Below are positions 8,195-16,200 of a stretch of DNA of 44,443 nucleotides, in pieces. The notes below the pieces were generated by a model. It was not told where the DNA came from. It worked only from the letters and a program-made list of their open reading frames with translations, and made no database searches. How positions within the stretch are numbered: position 1 is the first letter of the stretch; each line of letters begins with the position of its first letter. The position numbers and the translations under genes are program-made. The DNA comes from Lachnospiraceae bacterium (GTDB lineage Bacteria; Bacillota; Clostridia; Lachnospirales; Lachnospiraceae): NCBI GenBank assembly GCA_017938485.1, contig JAGBBM010000114.1, positions 1 through 44,443 of the forward strand, read 5' to 3'.

Positions 8195-9097
8195 ATGTAT
8201 GATATTATTATAATAGGTGCAGGAACGGCTGGTCTTTCTGCAGCTATATATGGACTTAGAGCAGGAAAAACAGTTTTAGTGTTAGAGGAAAAAAACTATG
8301 GTGGTCAGATAATTAATACTCCTGAAGTGGAAAACTATCCAGGAATCAAGAATATATCTGGCTTCGAATTTGCTACTAATTTATACGAGCAGGCAATTGC
8401 CTTGGGAGCTAAGGTTGTTTATGAAAAAGCAGAAGGAATTGTTAATTCTGTAGATACAAAGAAAGTTATAACTTCATCGAAAGAGTACGAGGGACGCAGT
8501 GTGATTATTGCCACCGGTGCAAAGAATAGACCTCTTGGACTCCCTAGAGAAAAAGAACTAATAGGTGCAGGAGTGTCCTACTGTGCAACCTGTGACGGAG
8601 CATTTTTTAGGGGAAAGGATGTTGCAGTAGTTGGCGGAGGTAATACAGCCCTAGAGGATGCGTCATTTTTATCTAATTATTGCAATAAGGTATATCTAAT
8701 TCACAGAAGAAATGAGTTCCGTGGAGAAAATAAACTGGTAGAAAAATTATCTGCAAAAGACAATGTGGAATTTGTTATGGACAGTAAGGTTGTGGCACTT
8801 CACGGAGATAATCGTCTTGAGGCGATTACTGTGGAGAATGTTAAGACAGGAGCAAGCAAGTCCTTAGAGGTAAGTGGAATATTTGTAGCCATCGGACAGA
8901 TGCCGTCAAACGAGGCTTTTGGAGAGCTTATTGATTTGGATGACCTTGGTTATGTGTGTGCCACAGAGGATTGCACAACCAAAGTTGATGGTATATTTAC
9001 TGCTGGAGATTGTAGAACTAAGGCAGTTCGTCAGCTTACTACTGCGGCAGCAGATGGAGCAGTGGCTGGTCTACGTGCCAGTGAATATGTAGGTTAA
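8195..9097 (+). CDS. trxB: Thioredoxin-disulfide reductase
   Basis: A 300-aa flavoprotein that passes electrons from NADPH to thioredoxin. It shows the FAD-binding GAGTAG near the N-terminus, the redox-active CATC pair (Cys130/Cys133), the NADPH-binding GGGNTA and the C-terminal FAD motif TAGDC. The length fits the low-molecular-weight class. The frame also opens from GTG 8183 inside the upstream gene, but ATG 8195 gives the normal start MYDIIIIGAG and has GTGAGG upstream. It is followed at once by ccdA and a TlpA-like gene, so it likely feeds electrons to an extracytoplasmic disulfide-reducing pathway as well as cytosolic thioredoxin. No thioredoxin gene is in this cluster. Confidence 0.95.
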   Translation: MYDIIIIGAGTAGLSAAIYGLRAGKTVLVLEEKNYGGQIINTPEVENYPGIKNISGFEFATNLYEQAIALGAKVVYEKAEGIVNSVDTKKVITSSKEYEGRSVIIATGAKNRPLGLPREKELIGAGVSYCATCDGAFFRGKDVAVVGGGNTALEDASFLSNYCNKVYLIHRRNEFRGENKLVEKLSAKDNVEFVMDSKVVALHGDNRLEAITVENVKTGASKSLEVSGIFVAIGQMPSNEAFGELIDLDDLGYVCATEDCTTKVDGIFTAGDCRTKAVRQLTTAAADGAVAGLRASEYVG

Positions 9098-9108
9098 AGG
9101 ATGAGTTT

Positions 9109-9771
9109 ATGCAGTATATAATTTCTTTTTTAGAGGGTGTAATTACATTTATATCACCTTGCATATTGCCTATGATACCTATCTATATTTCGTATTTTGC
9201 AAGCGGTGGAGAAGATAAGAAAAACACACTGAAAAATGCTTTGGGATTTGTCTTAGGCTTTTCCACTGTATTTGTGTGCCTTGGTGCCTTTGCAGGAACC
9301 ATAGGCAGTTTTTTGAAACGATATGCAACAGGAGTAAATATAACAACAGGTATAATTGTAATTATATTCGGACTTAATTTTATAGGTATTATCAACATTC
9401 CGTTTCTTAATATTTCCAGAAAAGCCAATATGGAAGTAAGGGCAAATAATTTTTTTAGTTCCATATTGTTTGGTGTAGTATTTTCTATAGGGTGGACACC
9501 TTGCGTGGGAGCATTTTTAGGCTCAGCTCTTATGATGGCTTCTCAGCAGGGAACTATGCTTAGTGGTATACTTATGCTGGTTTCGTATTCCGTGGGACTT
9601 GGAATTCCATTTGTGATAAGTGCTATGCTGATTGATAAGCTAAAGGGAACCTTTGATTTTATAAAGAAAAATTACAAGCTGATTAATATTATATCCGGTG
9701 GTTTTCTTATCCTAGTGGGAATTCTTATGATGACGGGAACTATGGGGTATATGATTTCCTTTTTAAGTTAA
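9109..9771 (+). CDS. ccdA: CcdA/DsbD-type transmembrane thiol-electron carrier
   Basis: A 220-aa protein with six hydrophobic helices, typical of CcdA. The two membrane-embedded cysteines that relay electrons are visible in SPCILPMIP (helix 1) and WTPCVGAF (helix 4). CcdA accepts electrons from cytoplasmic thioredoxin and passes them to exported thioredoxin-like proteins. The gene lies 11 bp after trxB and 18 bp before the TlpA-like gene, which gives donor, membrane carrier and acceptor in one operon. ATG 9109 has AAAGGATG upstream. Cytochrome c maturation genes are absent here, so reduction of other extracellular protein thiols is the more likely use. Confidence 0.9.
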   Translation: MQYIISFLEGVITFISPCILPMIPIYISYFASGGEDKKNTLKNALGFVLGFSTVFVCLGAFAGTIGSFLKRYATGVNITTGIIVIIFGLNFIGIINIPFLNISRKANMEVRANNFFSSILFGVVFSIGWTPCVGAFLGSALMMASQQGTMLSGILMLVSYSVGLGIPFVISAMLIDKLKGTFDFIKKNYKLINIISGGFLILVGILMMTGTMGYMISFLS

Positions 9772-9789
9772 CGGGCAAGGAGATATGGG

Positions 9790-10380
9790 ATGAACAAATA
9801 TTTGAAGTTTACTATTGCTATTATTAGTTTTGCTCTGGTTATAGTTTTAGCCAATGTTTTATATAATAAGCTTGCTAAGGATTATGATATGGGTGATGGC
9901 CTTGTTACAGAAGATACTACAGTATCTACTGAGAAAGACACCCAATCAGAAAGTGACACAGAAAAAAATATAGCACCGGATTTTACAGTGGTTGATAAAG
10001 ACAATAGGGAAGTGAATCTGGAATCCTTTTTTGGCAAACCTATAGTGCTAAACTTTTGGGCTAGTTGGTGTGGACCTTGTAAGAGTGAGTTTCCAGAATT
10101 TCAAACTGCCTATGAGGAGTATGGTGAAGAGATAGAATTTCTTATGGTCAATATGACGGATGGTAGAAGAGAGACCAAAGAATTGGCAGATGCTTTTATA
10201 CAATCTGAGGGGTATAGCCTTCCTGTGTATTATGATGTAAATCAGGATGGGGCGTATACCTATGGAGTATATTCTCTGCCTACAACTTATTTTATAGATA
10301 GTCAGGGCAATTTGGTGGCTTATGCCCAGGGGGCAATTGATATGGACACTTTGAAGAAGGGGATTGATATGATAAGATAG
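9790..10380 (+). CDS. TlpA/ResA-like membrane-anchored thioredoxin
   Basis: A 196-aa protein with an N-terminal membrane anchor (about residues 5-25), an acidic Ser/Thr linker (about 38-62) and a thioredoxin fold of the TlpA/ResA class. The active site is WCGPC (Cys94/Cys97), preceded by VLNFWAS; the cis-Pro region is SLPTTYF. It should face the outside and reduce disulfides with electrons from the preceding CcdA-like protein. It is the last gene of the trxB-ccdA-tlpA group and is followed by a strong terminator. The exact substrate cannot be told from sequence. Confidence 0.9.
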   Translation: MNKYLKFTIAIISFALVIVLANVLYNKLAKDYDMGDGLVTEDTTVSTEKDTQSESDTEKNIAPDFTVVDKDNREVNLESFFGKPIVLNFWASWCGPCKSEFPEFQTAYEEYGEEIEFLMVNMTDGRRETKELADAFIQSEGYSLPVYYDVNQDGAYTYGVYSLPTTYFIDSQGNLVAYAQGAIDMDTLKKGIDMIR

Positions 10381-10404
10381 GAAAAGAACTATCATATTCC
10401 CTTA

Positions 10405-10450
10405 AAAAAGAGCATACCTTGTAAAAAGACAGTACAAGGTATGCTTTTTT
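10405..10450. terminator. Bidirectional intrinsic terminator abutting spoIIID
   Basis: AGCATACCTTGT (10411-10422) pairs perfectly with ACAAGGTATGCT (10434-10445), with A6 before and T6 after. The T run ends directly at the spoIIID ATG. The only ribosome-site-like sequence (AAGGT) for spoIIID lies in the 3' arm of this stem. Confidence 0.85.
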
Positions 10451-10705
10451 ATGAGAAAATATATTGAGGAAAGAGCTATAGATATAGCAGAGTACATAGT
10501 GGCAAATAATGTCACAGTTAGACAGGCAGCGAAAAAATTTGGAGTGAGCAAGTCAACCGTGCACAAGGATATAACAGAAAGGCTCGAGGATATAGACAAA
10601 AGCCTTGCAAAAAGAGCAAGAAAGATACTGGACAAAAACAAGTCAGAACGACATATAAGAGGTGGTCTTGCAACGAAGAAAAAATATGAAACATTGCATA
10701 TATAA
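10451..10705 (+). CDS. spoIIID: Sporulation transcription factor SpoIIID
   Basis: An 84-aa DNA-binding protein that closely follows SpoIIID. It has the N-terminal YIEERAIDIAEYIV helix, the helix-turn-helix with FGVSKSTVHKD (about residues 30-40), and the basic C-terminal segment HIRGGLATKKKY. SpoIIID switches mother-cell gene expression between sigma-E and sigma-K in endospore formers, so its presence marks a sporulating lineage. The start follows the T run of the preceding terminator with no free ribosome site, which suggests either a promoter inside the hairpin region or coupling to hairpin opening. No sigma-E promoter could be recognised with confidence. Confidence 0.95.
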   Translation: MRKYIEERAIDIAEYIVANNVTVRQAAKKFGVSKSTVHKDITERLEDIDKSLAKRARKILDKNKSERHIRGGLATKKKYETLHI

Positions 10706-10722
10706 GAAATTCGTATTATAAT
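10694..10722 (+). promoter_or_regulatory. Promoter for the yhaO-yhaN pair
   Basis: TTGCAT (10694-10699), 17 bp, TATAAT (10717-10722). The -35 box overlaps the last codons of spoIIID, so the exonuclease-like pair is probably transcribed separately. A second TATAAT lies at 10753-10758 without a clear -35. Confidence 0.5.
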
Positions 10723-10773
10723 AGAGAAGATATGGTTAAATAATGCTCATATTATAATGATTGAGGTGTAAGG

Positions 10774-11841
10774 ATGAAATTTATACATATAGCTGATGTA
10801 CATTTGGGAGTAAAACCGGATAGAGGTAAGTTATGGAGCAATGATAGAGCTCAGGAGATAGTAGATAGTTTTGACAACATACTTGCTATTTGTCAGGAGC
10901 AGGAGATAGATATGCTTCTTATAGCAGGAGATTTGTATCACACCCCTCCTACAGAAAAAGAGCTGAAAGATTTGGATTATAAGCTCAGAAAGCTAGACAA
11001 GACAAAGACTATTATTATAGCTGGTAATCATGACTATATAGAGGAGAATTCTCCCTGGGAGACATATGAGTTTACTTCAGATACAGTGGTGTTCCCTAGA
11101 GATAGAGCAGCCAAGCTATACTATGAAGATATAAATGTATGTGTAACTGGATATAGTTACGGCAGACAAGAGTATAAGGAGAGAATCCTTGAGAAGTTAA
11201 GACCAGGTAAGGAAGGTGCTTATAACATTCTTCTGGGTCATGGTGGTGATAAAAATCATATGCCATTTTCCAAAGAAAAGCTTGCAAGACTTGGATTTGA
11301 CTATGTGGCGCTAGGTCACATTCATAAGCCTGCACACATCCTGAAGAATAAGATGGCGTTTTCTGGTTCTTTGGAGCCTATTGATTATACAGATACAGGA
11401 AAAAGAGGATACATATATGGTGAGGTAAATGAGGAAAATGTTACCCGCATCAAATGGATTCCTTGCAATAAGAGAAGCTACATCAATATGGCTTTGGAAC
11501 TTGAACCTGATTACACCAATTCAGAGATAATAAGCGTTGTAGAAGATAATATCAAGGAATTAGGTGTAGAAAACATATACAGAATTATGCTTAAGGGTAA
11601 GGTTGATAGTAACCTAGAAATTAACTTAAGCGGTTTAGTCAGAAGATACAATATAAATGAAGTAATCAACAAGACCGAGAGTGACTACGACATAAATGAG
11701 CTCCTTGAGGGCAATGAAAACAATCTTCTTGGAAGATTTATAAAGTCACTTTCCAATAAATCTAGTATAAAGGACGAAGAAATCAGAACAAAAGCTTTGC
11801 GTTATGGTGTGGAAGCTTTGTTAGGAACTGGAGATAAATAA
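10774..11841 (+). CDS. yhaO: SbcD/YhaO-like DNA repair metallophosphoesterase
   Basis: A 355-aa calcineurin-type phosphoesterase. Metal-binding motifs appear in order: HIADVHLG (residues 4-11), LLIAGDLYH (about 49-57), IIAGNHDY, then LLGHGG and ALGHIHKP. These are the Mre11/SbcD nuclease motifs. The size and its ATPase partner fit the YhaO class rather than true SbcD. The family acts as the nuclease half of an SMC-like repair complex. Start: ATG 10774 with GAGGTG upstream. The stop codon overlaps the next start (TAATG at 11839-11843), a sign of translational coupling. Confidence 0.85.
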   Translation: MKFIHIADVHLGVKPDRGKLWSNDRAQEIVDSFDNILAICQEQEIDMLLIAGDLYHTPPTEKELKDLDYKLRKLDKTKTIIIAGNHDYIEENSPWETYEFTSDTVVFPRDRAAKLYYEDINVCVTGYSYGRQEYKERILEKLRPGKEGAYNILLGHGGDKNHMPFSKEKLARLGFDYVALGHIHKPAHILKNKMAFSGSLEPIDYTDTGKRGYIYGEVNEENVTRIKWIPCNKRSYINMALELEPDYTNSEIISVVEDNIKELGVENIYRIMLKGKVDSNLEINLSGLVRRYNINEVINKTESDYDINELLEGNENNLLGRFIKSLSNKSSIKDEEIRTKALRYGVEALLGTGDK

Positions 11842-13559
11842 TGTATCTTAACAAATTATTACTAAAAGACTTTGGAAAATTTAATAATAAACAAATTGAA
11901 CTTAAGTCTGGACTTAATCTTATATATGGTGAGAATGAAGCGGGCAAAACTACTGTAAAAGAGTTTATTGTAGGTATGCTTTACGGTATAGAAAAGTCTA
12001 GAGGACTTGGGGCTCGCCTTGATAATTACGAACTTAGAAAACCACTAAATGGTAGAGGCTTTTCAGGCAAGGCATACATTAAGCACAATGGCAAGAATTA
12101 TCTCATAGAAAGAAGCTTTCTTAGACATAACAGAAAAGTAAGCGCTATGGATGTACAGTCCGGAAGAGAGCTTCGCCTTGAAAATAAGAACAGTCTCCAC
12201 AAAACCATGTTTGATTTGGACAAGAATACCTATGTCAATACTCTTTGTATTGGGGAGCATGGAGCTGCACCAGGTAAAGAGCTTGCCAATGAGATGAGCA
12301 ATTATCTTGCCAATTTATCTACAACAGGTTCTGCGGATATCGACAAAAAAGAAGCTATAGATAGACTTAAAAAAGAGCGTAGTAATCACGATTTAAGACC
12401 GATACAGAAGAAGTTAGATGACATTTCAGCGGAGATAGATACATTTTCTGATGTGGAGGATGGCTTAAAGGCCATAAGAGCTGATATAGCAAAGCTTGAC
12501 GAAGAATTTGTAATGGAAACAGCAAAGAGAAAACGTGAAGCCAGAAAGATAATAGAGTCAGAGGATGGGGAGGTAACCTATGAGGATGACGAAGAAATTA
12601 ACGCTAAGTTAGATAGCCTTGTAGAAAGCGGTATCGAACCTACTGAGGAAGAAGAAACCGGGGAGCCGGAAGACAAGCTTTCAGATAAGATATGGTTTAT
12701 AATACTGACAGGATTATTTGTTGTTGGTGTTATAGCAGCTATGGTATATATACTTCCATTTAGTGAGGGAGTAAGACAGCTTTTCATCGTATGTACGGCA
12801 TTATTTGTTGTTGTAACCATAGTAGAAGGTTTATATGCAAAAGGTGTATTCCAAGATGATATAACTACACCGTCGGAAGAAGAGTTTAAAAAGATTATTA
12901 AAGAGTTGGGCGGAACTGCCACCCCGCTTATAAAGCCAGATGAAAGTGAAGTCGAGATTGATATGACCTTTGCCAAAGAGTTCGCAGATAAGAAGGCAGA
13001 ACTTAAGGTTGTGGAAAAAGAATTCCTTGACCGTCGTAATAAACGTTTGGAATTAGAAGATGAGTACAACACTATAGCTAAGCAAAAAACAGTTGTTGAA
13101 CGTGAATTACAGGCAATTGACTTGGCGATAGAGACAATTAACAAAATGTCAGCTCAGATTCATAACGACTTGGGATTCCTTATAAATGATAATATTTCAG
13201 ATATTGTTTCAAAGATTACCGATGGCAAATATCAGGATGTTCGCTTAGACGAAAATCTTCATGTTATGGTTAGAGATGGCGACAGCTACATAGGAATAGA
13301 GTACCTGAGTGCAGGAACTATGGAGCAGATATATCTTGCAGTTCGTCTTAGTGTTGCAAGACTTCTTTGCAGGGACAAGATGCCTCTCATCATAGATGAT
13401 ATCTTTACCAACTATGATGAACCACGTCTCATCAATACATTAGATTGTCTTAAGACCATTGATACAGAGCAGATAATCCTTATGACTTCAAATCCACACA
13501 TAGGGGATATGCTAGACGACTTAGATATGGACTACAACTACGTAGAACTAGGTATGTAG
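11841..13559 (+). CDS. yhaN: YhaN/SbcC-like ATPase with transmembrane helices
   Basis: A 572-aa AAA/SMC-type ATPase. The N-terminus has Walker A GENEAGKTT in the RecF/SbcC context; the C-terminus has a signature-like LSAGTMEQ and Walker B LIIDDIFTNYDEPR. The central region holds coiled coils (about residues 150-250 and 380-450) flanking two hydrophobic helices (about 282-302 and 312-335), as in YhaN proteins, which would put the arm in the membrane. It should work with the overlapping YhaO-like nuclease in DNA-end processing. It is shorter than SbcC and than typical YhaN, so the coiled-coil arm is short. The gene ends 6 bp before palindrome 2. Confidence 0.85.
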   Translation: MYLNKLLLKDFGKFNNKQIELKSGLNLIYGENEAGKTTVKEFIVGMLYGIEKSRGLGARLDNYELRKPLNGRGFSGKAYIKHNGKNYLIERSFLRHNRKVSAMDVQSGRELRLENKNSLHKTMFDLDKNTYVNTLCIGEHGAAPGKELANEMSNYLANLSTTGSADIDKKEAIDRLKKERSNHDLRPIQKKLDDISAEIDTFSDVEDGLKAIRADIAKLDEEFVMETAKRKREARKIIESEDGEVTYEDDEEINAKLDSLVESGIEPTEEEETGEPEDKLSDKIWFIILTGLFVVGVIAAMVYILPFSEGVRQLFIVCTALFVVVTIVEGLYAKGVFQDDITTPSEEEFKKIIKELGGTATPLIKPDESEVEIDMTFAKEFADKKAELKVVEKEFLDRRNKRLELEDEYNTIAKQKTVVERELQAIDLAIETINKMSAQIHNDLGFLINDNISDIVSKITDGKYQDVRLDENLHVMVRDGDSYIGIEYLSAGTMEQIYLAVRLSVARLLCRDKMPLIIDDIFTNYDEPRLINTLDCLKTIDTEQIILMTSNPHIGDMLDDLDMDYNYVELGM

Positions 13560-13564
13560 GCCAA

Positions 13565-13947
13565 TAATTCCCGTGCTAGAGCAAAAACCTATAACTCCTA
13601 GCCACCTATAAATAGAGGCATAAGAAAACCGTTTGAACACGCGAGTCCTTAGGTTCTTGGCTGGATAATATATGGGGCATAGTGAAAACACGCTTTCGCT
13701 CGTCTCACTACGCAAGGGTACTAAGCAAAAAAGATATGGAACAGATTTTTTGACTAAAGTCATAATCTGTTCCATATCTTTTTTAGCTAAGTGCCCGCGT
13801 GTTCAAACGGTTTTCTTATGCCCCATATATTATCCAGCCAAGAACCTTAGTACTCCTGCGTAGTGAGACGAGCGAGAGCGTGTTTTCACTATGCCTCTAT
13901 TTATAGGTGGCTAGGAGTTATAGGTTTTTGCTGTGGCAAGGGAATTA
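13565..13947. repeat. Nested palindromic element 2 between convergent genes
   Basis: Block order is O-A-B-C-D-A'-B'-C'-O'. O/O': 13581-13621 with 13891-13931, 41 bp perfect, extended by TAATTCCC (13565) and GGGAATTA (to 13947). A/A': 13622-13643 with 13796-13817, 22 bp perfect. B/B': 13653-13680 with 13818-13845, 28 bp perfect. C/C': 13681-13714 with 13857-13890, one mismatch in 34. D is a central hairpin. CTAAG or CTTAG marks each junction between the A or C blocks and the B and D stems. The whole folds as O:O', B:B' and D stems with A facing C' and C facing A'. Element 3 is the same unit in reverse; element 1 holds a diverged C-D-A' part. Open frames within are by-products. Confidence 0.9.
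13727..13784. terminator. Central hairpin D of element 2, bidirectional terminator
   Basis: A 21-bp perfect stem (13727-13747 with 13764-13784) starts with A6 and ends with T6, so it can end transcripts from both convergent neighbours (the YhaN-like gene and prs). The loop contains TGACTaaAGTCA. Its sequence is unrelated to the equivalent stem of element 3 apart from the AAAAAAGA/TCTTTTTT ends. Confidence 0.75.
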
Positions 13948-13963
13948 CTAGCATATATATTAC

Positions 13964-15172
13964 TTAGTCAAGTGTAGGTGCTTTGTAATTGTCTGATATG
14001 GTGCCTTTTTCTTTGTACTCTTTGATGCGAGCCTGAATACGCTCAGTTTGGTCTATAAGTGAGCTTATAGAAGCGTTGTGGTTCAAGTGGTCAATAAGGG
14101 TTGCAATGTACTTGCTAAGGTCTGCACTTTCGTACCAAGGTCTAGTAAAGAGCTCTGGTAACTGGTAAGTAAGGTTAGTAGTGATAACTTTTTCAATGAT
14201 GCCTTCTTCGTGAGCCTTGTCAAAAATATCAAGACCTGCAGTGAAAAGACCAAATGTAGCAAGAGCGTAAACACGTCTAGCCTTGCGATCCTTAAGCTGT
14301 CTTGCAACATCAAGCATACTTTCGCCGGATGCAATCATATCGTCCACAATGATAACGTCCTTGCCCTCAACATCGTCACCTAAGAATTCGTGAGCAACAA
14401 TAGGGTTCTTACCATTGACAATTGTTGTGTAATCTCTTCTCTTATAGAACATACCAACATCTACACCTAAGTGGTTAGCAAAATAGATTGCTCTGTTCAT
14501 AGCACCTTCGTCAGGGCTTATAACCATCATGTGATCACTGTCTAACTCTAAATCAGGAGTAGAGCGAAGAAGTGTTTTGATGAACTGATATGTTGGCATA
14601 ATATTTTCAAAACCGCTGCTTGGAATTGCGTTCTGTACACGTGGGTCATGAGCATCAAAAGTGATGATGTTGTCAACACCCATAGAAACTAATTCCTGAA
14701 GAGCCATAGCACAGTCTAGGGATTCTCTTCCTGAACGCTTATGCTGTCTGCTCTCATAAAGGAATGGCATAATAACAGTAAGGTGATTACACTTGCCACC
14801 GATAGCTGCGATTATTCTCTTTAAATCTGAGTAGTGGTCATCTGGAGACATCATATTAGTCTGACCACAAATTTTGTATGTGATGCTGTGGTTTACAACA
14901 TCAACAAGAAGATAAAGGTCGGTTCCTCTAACAGATTCTGAGAGGGTTCCCTTTGCCTCTCCTGAACCAAAACGAGGACATTCTGACTTAAGAATATAAG
15001 AATCCTTTTCGTAACCAGTAAAAGTTATGCTACCTTTGTGTTCGTTGTGTCTTTCCGCTCTCCAACGAGCAATGTAGCTATCAACTTTCTCCCCTAGTTG
15101 TCTGCTACTTTCCAATGGGATGATTCCTAGTTTTCCTACAGGTACATCAATAAGTTTACTTGAATCCGGCAT
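13964..15172 (-). CDS. prs: Ribose-phosphate pyrophosphokinase
   Basis: A 402-aa PRPP synthetase, making PRPP from ribose-5-phosphate and ATP for nucleotide, NAD and His/Trp synthesis. It shows a diverged ATP-binding loop ESRQHKRSGRES (about residues 140-151), FDAHDPRVQ and the PRPP-binding VIIVDDMIASGES (about 273-285). It is about 85 residues longer than the usual 315-aa enzyme, mostly at the N-terminus and in the C-terminal tail, a form I associate with Clostridia. Ribosome site GGAGG precedes the ATG. It is 17 bp downstream of the DnaI-like gene, so it probably belongs to that operon. PRPP is also the substrate of nadC at 20386. Confidence 0.92.
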   Translation of the reverse strand: MPDSSKLIDVPVGKLGIIPLESSRQLGEKVDSYIARWRAERHNEHKGSITFTGYEKDSYILKSECPRFGSGEAKGTLSESVRGTDLYLLVDVVNHSITYKICGQTNMMSPDDHYSDLKRIIAAIGGKCNHLTVIMPFLYESRQHKRSGRESLDCAMALQELVSMGVDNIITFDAHDPRVQNAIPSSGFENIMPTYQFIKTLLRSTPDLELDSDHMMVISPDEGAMNRAIYFANHLGVDVGMFYKRRDYTTIVNGKNPIVAHEFLGDDVEGKDVIIVDDMIASGESMLDVARQLKDRKARRVYALATFGLFTAGLDIFDKAHEEGIIEKVITTNLTYQLPELFTRPWYESADLSKYIATLIDHLNHNASISSLIDQTERIQARIKEYKEKGTISDNYKAPTLD

Positions 15173-15189
15173 GATTTTTCCTCCATAGC

Positions 15190-16200
15190 TTAAGTGATTG
15201 AATTAATAGCTTTTTTTCTTTTTTGGTATCTTATATTATCACCATATATGTTGAATACGGTGTAATTAGCAACAATCCTTGACATAATTCTCTCTGAGTA
15301 TTTGTCTCGTAATTGTAACATAGAAAGGTTAGTTGATATGAGGGTGGATAGTCCACTTAGTTCACGCTTGTTGATAATTTCAAATAACTGTGACTGAACA
15401 AAAGAGTTGGTAAGCTCTGTTCCTAAATCATCAATTATCAACAATTCGCAATTATATATGTATTTGTATAAATCTTCAAGTTCAATTTTTTGTTGCATAA
15501 GATATCCGCCTAGGATATTCTCAAATAATTCATTTGAGGAAAGATAAAGTACGGAATGTTTTTTATCTAGGAGTTCTTTTGCAATACAGTTTGTTAAAAA
15601 GGTTTTTCCAAGTCCGGTTTCACCATATATAAGGAGATTTCCCCGTTCCTTTTTTTGCTCCTCAAAGCGCTTAATAAACTGGTGAGATTTTTGAACTATG
15701 TTGTACATATTATCGTAAGGCGAGAATTGACGACCATCCATAAGTTCTTTGCTATAGTATTCCATAGAAAAGGTATCAAAATTCTCTTTGGATAAAACAT
15801 TTTTAAGGTTGGACTGTAGATACAGAGAATTAATCATCTGATCGATAAAACAGTTGCATTTGTCTGTTCCTACATAACCTGTATCCTGACATAGCTTGCA
15901 GTTATATATAGGCTCCAAATAGTTTTCTGGATAGCCATGTTCTTTTAGAAGAGTACGCTTTTTTTCTTCAAGCCTACGGTTGGATGAAGCAGTGTCCTCA
16001 TAGGAGGATGGGGCAAGCTTCATAACCTTTTTTCTTGCGTAATCAAGATATGACAGGGCGGAAGACTTGTCTATTTCTTCAATCTCAGGTATCTTAGAAT
16101 ATACTTCTTCCTTTCTATCCTGCAATAAGCGCTTGTTGTTAAGGCGTTTTCTTTCGTATCCATGTAATATATCTTCAATACTTAAAGTGTTAAATGTCAT
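15190..16200 (-). CDS. dnaI: DnaI/DnaC-like replicative helicase loader (AAA+ ATPase)
   Basis: A 336-aa helicase loader. The N-terminal helical region is followed by a zinc-binding cluster (CKLC, Cys101/104, then CNC, Cys115/117), as in DnaI. The AAA+ domain has Walker A GETGLGKT (193-200), Walker B LLIIDD (253-258) and a C-terminal arginine-finger region (SERIMSR). DnaI loads the DnaB/DnaC helicase at oriC with DnaD and DnaB partners. Its start overlaps the stop of the DnaB/DnaD-like gene by one base (TAATG), so the two are translationally coupled, fitting partners in one loading complex. Confidence 0.9.
   Translation of the reverse strand: MTFNTLSIEDILHGYERKRLNNKRLLQDRKEEVYSKIPEIEEIDKSSALSYLDYARKKVMKLAPSSYEDTASSNRRLEEKKRTLLKEHGYPENYLEPIYNCKLCQDTGYVGTDKCNCFIDQMINSLYLQSNLKNVLSKENFDTFSMEYYSKELMDGRQFSPYDNMYNIVQKSHQFIKRFEEQKKERGNLLIYGETGLGKTFLTNCIAKELLDKKHSVLYLSSNELFENILGGYLMQQKIELEDLYKYIYNCELLIIDDLGTELTNSFVQSQLFEIINKRELSGLSTLISTNLSMLQLRDKYSERIMSRIVANYTVFNIYGDNIRYQKRKKAINSIT

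Noticed and set aside
13727-13784. Elements 2 and 3 as ordinary terminators only
   Set aside because: The D hairpins can terminate, but the conserved 270-bp unit, crossed blocks and long outer stems go far beyond a normal terminator.
13548-13863. Open frames of 63 and 75 codons on both strands inside element 2
   Set aside because: They mirror each other through the palindrome and contain no domain; they are by-products of the repeat.
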